From NCBI GenBank assembly GCA_965656785.1, contig CBFHLY010000053.1:1-11804 (forward strand): a stretch of 11,804 nucleotides of DNA, in the 5' to 3' direction. The position numbers and the translations under genes are program-made. This stretch comes from JALQTD01 sp965656785. Its GTDB lineage: Bacteria; Bacteroidota; Bacteroidia; Flavobacteriales_D; Sanyastnellaceae. The notes under the pieces were generated by a model. That model saw nothing but the letters and a program-made list of their open reading frames with translations. It ran no database searches and was not told where the DNA came from. This document shows, piece after piece, positions 1 to 5,752 of the stretch. Numbering within the stretch: the stretch's first letter is position 1; every line of letters begins with the position of its first letter.

Positions 1-814
1 CCATGTACTCCTCGCGCACCTGGGTGATGTGGAAGGTGTCGAGGTCGGAAGCGAAGTCGCTGATGGCCATGATGACGGGGCGCTCGTTCTCGGCGGGGTT
101 CGTGACGGTCATCAGCTCGGGCTTGCTGCGCGCCACCTCCTCCTTGTGGCGGTCGAGGACGTCCTGGCCCCACCGCTCGAGGATCTCTTGCTCATCGGCT
201 TGGAGTTGCAGCTCCCGGTCGTACATGTTGCCAAAGCAGTAGATGGGCAGCGGCAACAGCTCCCCGCCGGAATAAAAGAGCGCGCCCTCCTTGACCAGGG
301 CGTCGAGCTCCTGCTCGCTGGCCTTGGCCTTGCCGCTGGTCAGGCGGCACGCCTCCGCCGCAATCAGGTACAGGCCGCCGGCGCTGCGCACGGCATGGAG
401 CTGCTGCCCGCTCTTGCGCTCCACCGTGCGAACCAACTTGCCGAGGTCCTCGCCGGGGTAGGCCGCCCGCACCTCCTGCATGCGCTCGTCGTACAGCACC
501 GTCTCTTGCACCACCTCGACGCGCTGCTCGGTGCTGGCCCCCTGAAGGAAATAGCTTTCCCACCCCGTCATCGGCACCCCCACCGAGCGCTTGTACCACA
601 CCCACGCCTCGATCTCGGCGCGGGAGATGCCCTTGTTGTAGCGGTCGACGACCTCCTCGAACGGCATCACCGCAGCGCTCGTGGCACGCCCGAGCCCCGA
701 GAGGTTGGCGCGCTCCTGGAGCAGTTCGCTGAGGCCGGCACCCTGGAGGGCATAGCTGCGGTAGGGCGACAGCGCGCCCAACGACGAAGGGGAAAGTCCT
801 GCGAGGTAACTCAT
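1..814 (-). CDS. Unknown protein, N-terminal 271 residues (3' end outside window)
   Basis: The frame is open from an ATG at 814 to the window edge without a stop, so only the first 271 residues are visible. The start shares an ATGA junction with the stop of the upstream gene, which strongly supports the frame. The visible part is mostly helical and mixed-charge, with several aromatic-rich segments (residues 70-92 contain WVWYKRSVGV and GWESYF). Near residues 236-258 is a stretch TVTNPAENERPVIMA followed by SDFASDLDTFHI, which looks like the lead-in to a further domain. There is no signal peptide or membrane segment. I do not recognise the family. Its place after a methyltransferase and a RadC-like gene, and its likely large size, make a DNA-processing protein such as a phage helicase possible, but no helicase motif is visible here. 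Confidence 0.8.
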   Translation of the reverse strand, partial: MSYLAGLSPSSLGALSPYRSYALQGAGLSELLQERANLSGLGRATSAAVMPFEEVVDRYNKGISRAEIEAWVWYKRSVGVPMTGWESYFLQGASTEQRVEVVQETVLYDERMQEVRAAYPGEDLGKLVRTVERKSGQQLHAVRSAGGLYLIAAEACRLTSGKAKASEQELDALVKEGALFYSGGELLPLPIYCFGNMYDRELQLQADEQEILERWGQDVLDRHKEEVARSKPELMTVTNPAENERPVIMAISDFASDLDTFHITQVREEYM

Positions 815-1224
815 AGCTGGGATAGGATTCGTTCGGTTTCTTGGGCGAGGCGCTCGAGGTCGGAAAGCGGTGGTGAAGGGGTGAGGCGGATGGCGCGCTC
901 CACGTCCCCGCGCTTGCCAACCACTTCCAGCGGAAACTTCGAAAAGCGGGTGGCCCGCTCCTCGCCGCACACCTTCTCCGGGTGCAGATAAAACCAAGTC
1001 GAGAGCGAGCTGAGCTCGGTGAAGGTCAGCGGCGCGCGCGCCGCCGGATCCCGCTCCAACGCCATCGCCTCCTGCGCCATGGCCACCTGCCCGCCTTGGG
1101 CGTCCGGAAAGTGGCCGCTGCGCAGCAGCGCCTGCTCCAGCGGGTCGCTCGCTTGGGCGAGCAGCCGGCGCAGCGCCCGCAGCCGCCCGCGAACCAGGTG
1201 CGGGGAGTTCAGTCGCCTTGCCAT
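811..1224 (-). CDS. Hypothetical 137-residue protein
   Basis: A small, probably cytoplasmic, arginine-rich protein of unknown function. The N-terminal half (residues 11-55) is helical and basic. The middle holds a distinctive block, residues 68-104, with LSTWFYLHPEKVCGEE followed by SKFPLEVVGKRGDVERAI. I have the impression that similar TWF..HPEKV..G blocks occur in small proteins of Bacteroidota mobile elements, but I cannot name a family. The chosen ATG overlaps the end of the RadC-like gene by 16 nt; later in-frame ATGs exist (residues 49 and 54), so the start is less certain than the frame. Its TGA overlaps the next ATG as ATGA. Context puts it in the DNA-handling end of the operon. Confidence 0.75.
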   Translation of the reverse strand: MARRLNSPHLVRGRLRALRRLLAQASDPLEQALLRSGHFPDAQGGQVAMAQEAMALERDPAARAPLTFTELSSLSTWFYLHPEKVCGEERATRFSKFPLEVVGKRGDVERAIRLTPSPPLSDLERLAQETERILSQL

Positions 1225-1976
1225 TCGCTTTCCAGTTGGGGGATGATGGCTTCGGGGATGCGGCGGTGGCGGAGGACGCGGTCCAGGACGGCTGCCTCCA
1301 CCTTGGCGTAGCCGGCTTCGGATTGCAACAGCGCAAAGAGGGCCGGGCTGTTGGCCGCCGTCACGCGCTTGAGGGCCGCTAAGGTGCGGGCGCGCAGCTC
1401 GGCCACCTCGCCGCCTTCGGCGGGGCCGTTCAGGGAACTTTCTCCAGAATCCGCAAAGCTGTAATAGCCCGCTCGCGTCACAATGATGTGGTCCAGCACC
1501 GCAATGCCAAACGGCTGCGCCGCATCACGCAGCGCCTTGGTCATCCGTCGGTCCGCCTCGCTTGGGCGCAGCGACCCCGACGGGTGGTTGTGCGAGATGA
1601 TCATGCCCTTTGACAGGGTCTTCAGCGCCACCGCCATCACCAGCTGCATATCGACCTGCGTCGAGTTGATGGTGCCCTTGGAGTGCCGGTAGTAGCCGAT
1701 GATCTCGTTGCCCTGGTTCATGTACAGAACGATGAAGTGCTCCTGCACCTCGAGCCCCTCGAAGATGACGTCCGAGATGAAGCGGTAGGCGTCGTCCGAG
1801 CTGAAGACGCGCTTGCCGAACAGCTTTTTGTCCTTGAAGGTGATGTCGATTTCACGGACGACGAAGTCGCGCTCGAGGTCTTCGAGTTGCTGGGCCAAAT
1901 CCTCCATCTCCGGATCCACGGCCCGGCTGTCATACACCACCAGTCCCGGGTTGCGAGGCATTGTGTACCGTTTCAT
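1209..1976 (-). CDS. RadC-like JAB/JAMM domain protein
   Basis: A 255-residue protein with a complete JAMM metal-binding motif: glutamate at E79 in QEHF, then H129-x-H131 followed by seven residues, S139 and D142 (SHNHPSGSLRPSEAD). This is the signature of the RadC/JAB family (MPN fold, usually Zn-binding). The core spans about residues 55-175. Residues 1-50 are an acidic leader not typical of RadC, and residues 180-255 form a helical C-terminal extension, so it is longer than stand-alone mobile-element RadC proteins of about 150 residues. Chromosomal RadC normally carries a helix-hairpin-helix region in front of the JAB domain; I do not see one. RadC-like genes are common on phages, plasmids and genomic islands, and their biochemical role is unsettled. 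The start shares ATGA with the methyltransferase stop. The family call is firm; substrate and role are unknown. Confidence 0.93.
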   Translation of the reverse strand: MKRYTMPRNPGLVVYDSRAVDPEMEDLAQQLEDLERDFVVREIDITFKDKKLFGKRVFSSDDAYRFISDVIFEGLEVQEHFIVLYMNQGNEIIGYYRHSKGTINSTQVDMQLVMAVALKTLSKGMIISHNHPSGSLRPSEADRRMTKALRDAAQPFGIAVLDHIIVTRAGYYSFADSGESSLNGPAEGGEVAELRARTLAALKRVTAANSPALFALLQSEAGYAKVEAAVLDRVLRHRRIPEAIIPQLESEWQGD

Positions 1977-2749
1977 CGCTTGGGTTTTTTGCGCAGCACC
2001 ACGATGTCGGTGCCGATGGTTGTTGAGTCAAATACTTTGGGGAGGCGGTAGGCGTCAACCAGGTCGCACCGCTTTTCCAGGAGCGCCTTTTGTTTGGCAT
2101 AGCGCTCATCGCTGCGCAAAAAGCTGCTCGGGATGACCATCACCAGGAGGCCACCCGGGCGCAACACCTCCAGGCCCCAGTACATGAAAAACACCTCGAA
2201 CGTCTTCAGGTCGGGCTTGCGAAACAGCGCGGCGTTGACGCCGGTGTGCACCCCGTACGGCGGGTTGCCGATGACCAGGTCGTACGGGGCATGGCCGAGC
2301 CACGTCACCCGCGCCCGGTTCGTAAAGCGGGGCGGCTCGAGGAACGCCGCCTCAAACGGCAACGTCAGCACCTGCGCCTTGGGCGCTCGGATCCGCGCAA
2401 TGCGGGCGGCCGTGCGGTTCACCTCAAAGGCCATGGCCGCCTCCACCGAAGCCGGCATCAGCGCCAGGAGGTTGCCGGTGCCGGCCGCCGGCTCCAAAAC
2501 AAAGCGCGGCGCCTCACCGTGGTGCAGCGCGAGCTCCCACATCTTCGCACACAACCACATCGGGGTGTAGTACTCGTAAAGCAGCCCCTGGCCGCGGGCA
2601 CCCGCCGCCGCCTTGCCGCCCGCACCCGAGTACTGCGCCAGGAGGTACTTCTCGCTCAGCGTAAAGCTCGCGTTGCCCTTCACCGTGTCTTCGCGCGAGG
2701 CCAAAAGGGCCTCCACCTCGCGGTTGATGTCCATCGCCGCCTTGCTCAT
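1973..2749 (-). CDS. Adenine-N6 DNA methyltransferase, orphan type
   Basis: A 258-residue class I SAM-dependent methyltransferase. Motif I (SAM binding) is LEPAAGTGNL at residues 85-94, preceded by a motif X-like stretch around YEYYTPMWLC (58-67). The catalytic motif IV is NPPYG at 162-166, typical of gamma-class N6-adenine enzymes. IPSSFL (206-211) and the end LPKVF...GTDIVVLRKK (237-255) match methylases of the type I/IIG-like and phage groups. There is no separate target-recognition domain and no restriction partner in view, so it may be an orphan phage enzyme protecting its genome from host restriction, or it may work with the large downstream protein. The frame is open upstream to 2845, but I chose the ATG at 2749 because it forms an ATGA junction with the preceding gene; a longer start would overlap that gene by about 100 nt. 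Confidence 0.92.
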   Translation of the reverse strand: MSKAAMDINREVEALLASREDTVKGNASFTLSEKYLLAQYSGAGGKAAAGARGQGLLYEYYTPMWLCAKMWELALHHGEAPRFVLEPAAGTGNLLALMPASVEAAMAFEVNRTAARIARIRAPKAQVLTLPFEAAFLEPPRFTNRARVTWLGHAPYDLVIGNPPYGVHTGVNAALFRKPDLKTFEVFFMYWGLEVLRPGGLLVMVIPSSFLRSDERYAKQKALLEKRCDLVDAYRLPKVFDSTTIGTDIVVLRKKPKR

Positions 2750-3369
2750 TCGAGTTCGATGATTTCGGAAAAGTGGATGGTGGCGCTCGGGTTTTTCAGC
2801 ATCACCCGCTGCCGGAGCCGGCGGGGAGAGAAGAACCAAAGCCAAGGGCGGGGGCGCTCGGCGCGGTACACGACCTGCACGAGCGTGTCGGAGTACGCCG
2901 CCGTCAGGCGCTGGGTGGTGCCGTCGCTGATGCCGCGGATGTCGAAGTAGCCGTCGCGGTAGTCGAACGTCTGAACCGCAACCGTATCGTAGGCGAAGGC
3001 GTGGAGCGTATCGTACACCAAAATGACCGAATCCCGCAACAGCACCGTCTCCTCCACCTGCGAGGAAAACGCCGTGCGCGACACCGAGGACGTGCGCCGC
3101 ACCTGCAACCGCAGTTCCTCAATTTCCGCACGAAGCGCAGGCACCAGCCGCTCCAGCTCCGCCTGCGACAGCGTCAGCACCTCGTTCTCGTACGCCAGCC
3201 GCCCGCTGCGGGTGCGCACCGCGGTGAGTTCCGCGCCGGTAGCCGACAACGTGGCGCGCGTCAAAGCGTGGCCGCTGTACTCGGAGCGCCACGCACCCCA
3301 AACAGCCACCAGCACCAGCAGCAGCAAAACCGCCACCGCCCAACCCATAGCGCCCCACCGCCAGCCCAC
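2746..3369 (-). CDS. Membrane-anchored coiled-coil protein, spanin-like
   Basis: A 207-residue protein with one N-terminal membrane helix (about residues 8-27, AVAVLLLLVLVAVWGAW), then a long helical coiled-coil region (36-92, including YENEVLTLSQAELERL). A beta-rich C-terminal part follows, with TFDYRDGYFDIRG (134-146) and KNPSATIHF (192-200). This layout resembles proteins found next to holins and lysins in many Bacteroidota prophages, where they may act like the Rz inner-membrane spanin. The role is inferred from layout and from the holin-like neighbour immediately upstream. The frame opens with GTG at 3369, one base after the preceding stop; an ATG at 3348 (residue 8), right before the membrane helix, is an equally plausible start. 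Confidence 0.82.
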   Translation of the reverse strand: MGWRWGAMGWAVAVLLLLVLVAVWGAWRSEYSGHALTRATLSATGAELTAVRTRSGRLAYENEVLTLSQAELERLVPALRAEIEELRLQVRRTSSVSRTAFSSQVEETVLLRDSVILVYDTLHAFAYDTVAVQTFDYRDGYFDIRGISDGTTQRLTAAYSDTLVQVVYRAERPRPWLWFFSPRRLRQRVMLKNPSATIHFSEIIELE

Positions 3370-3370
3370 C

Positions 3371-3562
3371 TCAGTCCTCGGATTTGGTCCGATCAGAAGG
3401 CCGCCGCGTTTCTGCCCAGATGTACGTCGAAAGCACAGTCATCACGCCCGCGATGCAGGTCGTAGCCACCGCCTCCATGTCGTGGAAGATGGCAAAGAAG
3501 GTCGTCACCGCCAGGAAAACCGTGGTGGCCAGCGTCAGTTTCAGTCGCGTGTACTTGTTCAT
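3371..3562 (-). CDS. Small two-helix membrane protein, holin-like
   Basis: A 63-residue protein with two hydrophobic segments (about residues 8-26 and 30-50), a short charged turn between them (HDME), a basic N-terminus (NKYTRLK) and a highly charged C-terminus (ETRRPSDRTKSED). This is the shape of class II phage holins, which permeabilise the inner membrane at lysis. There is no sequence signature proving holin activity, so the call rests on topology, size and position directly upstream of the spanin-like gene. The ATG lies 6 nt after the stop of the fibre-like gene. Alternative: a small structural protein of a membrane-containing virion. Confidence 0.8.
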   Translation of the reverse strand: MNKYTRLKLTLATTVFLAVTTFFAIFHDMEAVATTCIAGVMTVLSTYIWAETRRPSDRTKSED

Positions 3563-3568
3563 GTTGCA

Positions 3569-3823
3569 TTAAATCGGCACCCAGCCGCCCTTGTCGTACT
3601 TCTCGGTGATGAGGCCCGTGGTGCGCAGTTGAAGGCGCGTGTTCCCCGCGGCATTGAGCACCGCGGGGTTCACGCACCAATAGATGTATCCGCCGGTGAG
3701 GACCACCGCGCGCGTGCTGTCGAAGAAGGCAGCGGGCGACTCGAACGTCTTCCTGCCTCGGATGCTTTGGTCCGTGGAGGTGTCGACCGCTCCTGTTACC
3801 TGCTTCACTTTCAGCTGCGCCAT
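3569..3823 (-). CDS. Small fibre-like structural protein
   Basis: An 84-residue protein with no membrane segment. Residues 14-28 (DTSTDQSIRGRKTFE) resemble the TDQTI.G.KTF element found in phage tail-fibre and receptor-binding proteins, where it sits ahead of beta-structured tips. The remainder (AVVLTGGYIYWCVNP, TRLQLRTTGLI) is predicted by eye to be beta strands. It follows the 303-residue fibre protein by 17 nt and belongs to the same adhesion block. It may be a fibre tip, a decoration subunit or a minor spike component. Confidence 0.8.
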   Translation of the reverse strand: MAQLKVKQVTGAVDTSTDQSIRGRKTFESPAAFFDSTRAVVLTGGYIYWCVNPAVLNAAGNTRLQLRTTGLITEKYDKGGWVPI

Positions 3824-3840
3824 GGCTCACCCCGCTTCAA

Positions 3841-4752
3841 TCAGTTGTGGCAGTAGTACACCGCCAGGATGTCGTCAGCAGCCGTGTCGTACGGCACCGT
3901 CACCGACACCTTGTTCGAGCCGACGGTGTAGGTCACGGCATTGATCTGCAGGCCGTTGAAAAAGACCTGCGGCACAAAGCCCGCCGCCAGCGAGTTCGTC
4001 ATCACCAACTCCGTGGTCACGTTGGGCGCCTTGACGATGCCCAGGAACGTCTCGGCCGTGTGCGTGAACTTGTCCTCCTTGGTGGAGAGCGCCGTGTTGG
4101 CGTTGGTGAGGGCCGTGTCGGCCGTCGACTGGGCCGCCGCAGCAGCGCTGACAGCCGAGTTGGCAGTCGACTGGGCGGTGGCGGCGTTGGAGACGGCGGT
4201 GTTGGCCGTGCTCAGGGCCGTGTTGGCCGTTGCGGTCGTCGAGGACAGCTCCGAGGCCGTCGCGTCGAGGTCGATGGCCTGCGTCACCGTCAGGTGGCCG
4301 ACCTTCGTCTGCTCGGCGTCCGTAAACGCGTTCGTGTTGCTGTTGCTCTCGTACGACGCCTTGATGGCTTCGGCAGAAATGGCGTTGGTGAAGATGTCCT
4401 CGTCGGCAATCTTCTCGTAGCTCGAGGTCGAGCCCGTGCCCGTGGTGATCGCCGTGACGATGTACAGCGCCCACTTGCTGTCGCCGTCGTCCGAGACGAA
4501 GATGCGGTCGGAGACCTTCAGGCCCGTAAGGGCATTGCGGGCGGCGATGTCGGCTACGCTGTACGCGTTCTCCACGCCCGCCACCAAGGCCTGCACCTCG
4601 CTCGTGGAGTAGATGTCGAGGTTGGCACGTGCGTTCGACGCATTGACCTCCGAGAGGTCGTTGGCGATTTTCAGGACTGCGCTGTCGACGGCTTTCGATG
4701 CCAGCGCGGCAATCAAGCCTTCGACCTGCTTTTGACGGATGAATTGGCTCAT
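3841..4752 (-). CDS. Fibre/spike protein with heptad-repeat stalk
   Basis: A 303-residue modular protein. Residues 1-62 are helical. Residues 66-118 include VADIAARNALTGLKVSDRIFVSDDGDSK in pieces, a phage-fibre type module in which a short helix is followed by VxDDGDxKWALY. Residues 174-223 are about seven low-complexity seven-residue repeats of the type STANTAV/STADTAL, as expected for a trimeric coiled-coil stalk. A beta-rich head follows from about residue 235, ending FFNGLQINAVTYTVG and DDILAVYYCHN. The head's last 45 residues resemble the end of the 133-residue protein encoded just upstream. Likely role: receptor-binding spike or fibre on the virion surface. It is encoded between the wall hydrolase and the lysis-like genes. 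Recognition as a fibre is firm; the receptor is unknown. Confidence 0.87.
   Translation of the reverse strand: MSQFIRQKQVEGLIAALASKAVDSAVLKIANDLSEVNASNARANLDIYSTSEVQALVAGVENAYSVADIAARNALTGLKVSDRIFVSDDGDSKWALYIVTAITTGTGSTSSYEKIADEDIFTNAISAEAIKASYESNSNTNAFTDAEQTKVGHLTVTQAIDLDATASELSSTTATANTALSTANTAVSNAATAQSTANSAVSAAAAAQSTADTALTNANTALSTKEDKFTHTAETFLGIVKAPNVTTELVMTNSLAAGFVPQVFFNGLQINAVTYTVGSNKVSVTVPYDTAADDILAVYYCHN
4084..4233 (-). repeat. Heptad-repeat coding segment (coiled-coil stalk)
   Basis: About seven imperfect 21-nt units encode residues 174-223 of the fibre protein. They have alternating Ala, Thr, Ser and Asn, with small hydrophobics at regular seven-residue steps (for example STANTAV, STANSAV, STADTAL, TNANTAL). 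The repetition is clear at protein level and partial at DNA level (recurrent gtgttggc/gccgtg words on the plus strand). Repeat number could vary by recombination and change stalk length. Confidence 0.75.
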
Positions 4753-4793
4753 CTTAAAGGGTTTGGGGTTAGGATGGAAGGGTTACAGGGTGA

Positions 4794-5195
4794 TCAGCTC
4801 ACCGCTGAGGGGTAGCGTAGGATGACGCGGTCTGCTTGTTCGAGGGACATGGGGCCATGCCAAACCAACGTCGAACCTTCGACATGGTACGCCTGACCCA
4901 GCCCATACTCGTACACCACGTTGTTGACGGTCAAAAACAGGCTCTCCGGGTCCGTGACCCCCGAGGGCAAGGCAAACGACGACTGGCCATCGGAACTGAC
5001 AGGAAGGCTCACGCTCAGCCAGTCGACGCCGTCGCCACCCGTCCCCGAGCCCAGCTCCGCGCAGCTCGAGATGCGGTAGGCCACGCCGCCAAAGGCGATC
5101 TCGTCGTTGACGGAATCGCCCAACAGCCCCAGCACATCCCGCATCGTCAGGATGACCGTCACCTCCGAGCCGACGCGCTTGAGTTGGAATGCCAT
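4794..5195 (-). CDS. Beta-rich structural protein, spike-related
   Basis: A 133-residue protein rich in Gly, Ser and Val with no membrane segment. Residues 1-48 look like one small beta domain (TVILTMRDVLGLLGDSVND, IAFGGVAYRISS). Residues 85-129 (SLFLTVNNVVYEYG, YHVEGSTLVW, ADRVILRYP) match in pattern the last 45 residues of the neighbouring fibre protein: a hydrophobic strand, N-x(3-4)-Y, an aromatic/V strand, then D-x-(V/I)-x3-Y. This suggests a shared receptor-binding or beta-sandwich tip module. The ATG is 2 nt after the -1-frame stop of the glucosaminidase and 43 nt after its zero-frame stop. Likely a virion surface protein. Confidence 0.82.
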   Translation of the reverse strand: MAFQLKRVGSEVTVILTMRDVLGLLGDSVNDEIAFGGVAYRISSCAELGSGTGGDGVDWLSVSLPVSSDGQSSFALPSGVTDPESLFLTVNNVVYEYGLGQAYHVEGSTLVWHGPMSLEQADRVILRYPSAVS

Positions 5196-5197
5196 GG

Positions 5198-5302
5198 TTA
5201 GGTTGATTTACGAACGTATTTGAATACGAGCCATGCGATTATGCCGACGGCAAAGAGGCCCCCGGTGGCAAGTCCTGCGGGGCTGGCAAGTCCTTTTTTT
5301 TT
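5198..5302 (-). other. Putative -1 frameshift site and tail-anchor extension of the glucosaminidase
   Basis: The minus strand has nine consecutive A at 5302-5294 followed by G, read as GCA AAA AAA AAG. This contains the dnaX-type slippery heptamer A AAA AAG in the zero frame. After a -1 slip, reading continues from 5293 for 31 codons to a TAA at 5200-5198. Those residues run GLASPAGLATGGLF, then AVGIIAWLVF (a hydrophobic helix) and end KYVRKST, a basic flank. The predicted product is 184 residues with a C-terminal membrane anchor. Downstream, 5283-5279 (GCCCC) can pair with 5262-5258 (GGGGC), starting 9 nt after the heptamer, a usual spacing for a stimulatory stem, though five base pairs is short. 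An 11-nt direct repeat (AGGACTTGCCA at 5294-5284 and 5276-5266) lies here. A simple one-base indel in the run would give the same picture. Confidence 0.65.
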
Positions 5303-5751
5303 GCGATGTCCACAATGCGGTTCCAGCTCGACAGGACCGCCGTGCGGTACCCCTCGCGGTTGTCGCCGTTCTGCTCAGCGATGTAGGGCGAGTAGGCGAT
5401 GGCTTGGGCGTAAGCCTCGGGCGCGTAGCTCTGGCGGTGCGCGTCGCCGTAGCGGCTCGAGATGAGCCGAGCGAAGTCCATGAACGAGTCGAGCGCCGTC
5501 CGGTAGTTGCGGAATTTGAGGGCGTATTGGTTTTGGCCTACCGAGTAGCTGCCATCCCAAAACTCGTTCGCCGAGCCCGCCGCAGTGATCCCAAAGAAAT
5601 TCTTGCGCTCGCGCGCCCCATAGCTCGTGCCCCAGCCGCTCTCCACGGCCGCCTGCGCCAGGATGATCAGCGGGTTCATGCCAAAGCGCGCACCCGCCTG
5701 CACCGCCAGCGGGTAGTACGTCTCCACAAAGGTGTCGTGTTTCTGTGCCAT
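5239..5751 (-). CDS. Glucosaminidase (GH73-type peptidoglycan hydrolase), zero frame
   Basis: A 170-residue enzyme of the mannosyl-glycoprotein endo-beta-N-acetylglucosaminidase (GH73) family, which cleaves glycan strands of peptidoglycan. The domain fills residues 5-150: LIILAQAAVESGWG (28-41) with E37 as the expected general acid, KNFFGITA (50-57), then the Y/W-rich segment FWDGSY...QYALKFRNYRTALDSFMDF (64-93) and the closing AYSPYIAEQ (119-127). There is no signal peptide, as expected for a virion-borne or holin-released enzyme. The ATG lies 1 nt after the stop of the preceding gene. The zero-frame end after residue 153 is a proline-rich tail of 17 residues; a -1 shift at the A9 run instead gives a membrane helix (see separate entry). 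It may open the wall during entry, act at lysis, or both. The family call is firm. Confidence 0.93.
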   Translation of the reverse strand: MAQKHDTFVETYYPLAVQAGARFGMNPLIILAQAAVESGWGTSYGARERKNFFGITAAGSANEFWDGSYSVGQNQYALKFRNYRTALDSFMDFARLISSRYGDAHRQSYAPEAYAQAIAYSPYIAEQNGDNREGYRTAVLSSWNRIVDIAKKKDLPAPQDLPPGASLPSA

Positions 5752-5752
5752 C

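Noticed and set aside
192..920. Minus-strand frame of 242 codons overlapping the partial gene at the left edge
   Set aside because: Its translation is low-complexity G/R/A/P. The alternative frame starting at 814 has an ATGA junction, protein-like composition and stays open to the window edge.
2750..2845. Upstream extension of the methyltransferase, starting at 2845
   Set aside because: It overlaps the spanin-like gene by about 100 nt; the ATGA start at 2749 matches the other junctions and gives a normal methylase N-terminus.
4753..4793. Possible promoter in the 41-nt gap before the fibre gene (also 9754-9793)
   Set aside because: I see no Bacteroidota-type TAnnTTTG with an upstream TTTG/TTG element, and no terminator hairpin with a T-run on the minus strand.
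3841..5195. Reading the fibre genes as evidence for a tailed phage
   Set aside because: Fibre modules also occur on vertices of tailless phages, and no tail tube, sheath, baseplate or tape-measure gene accompanies them here.
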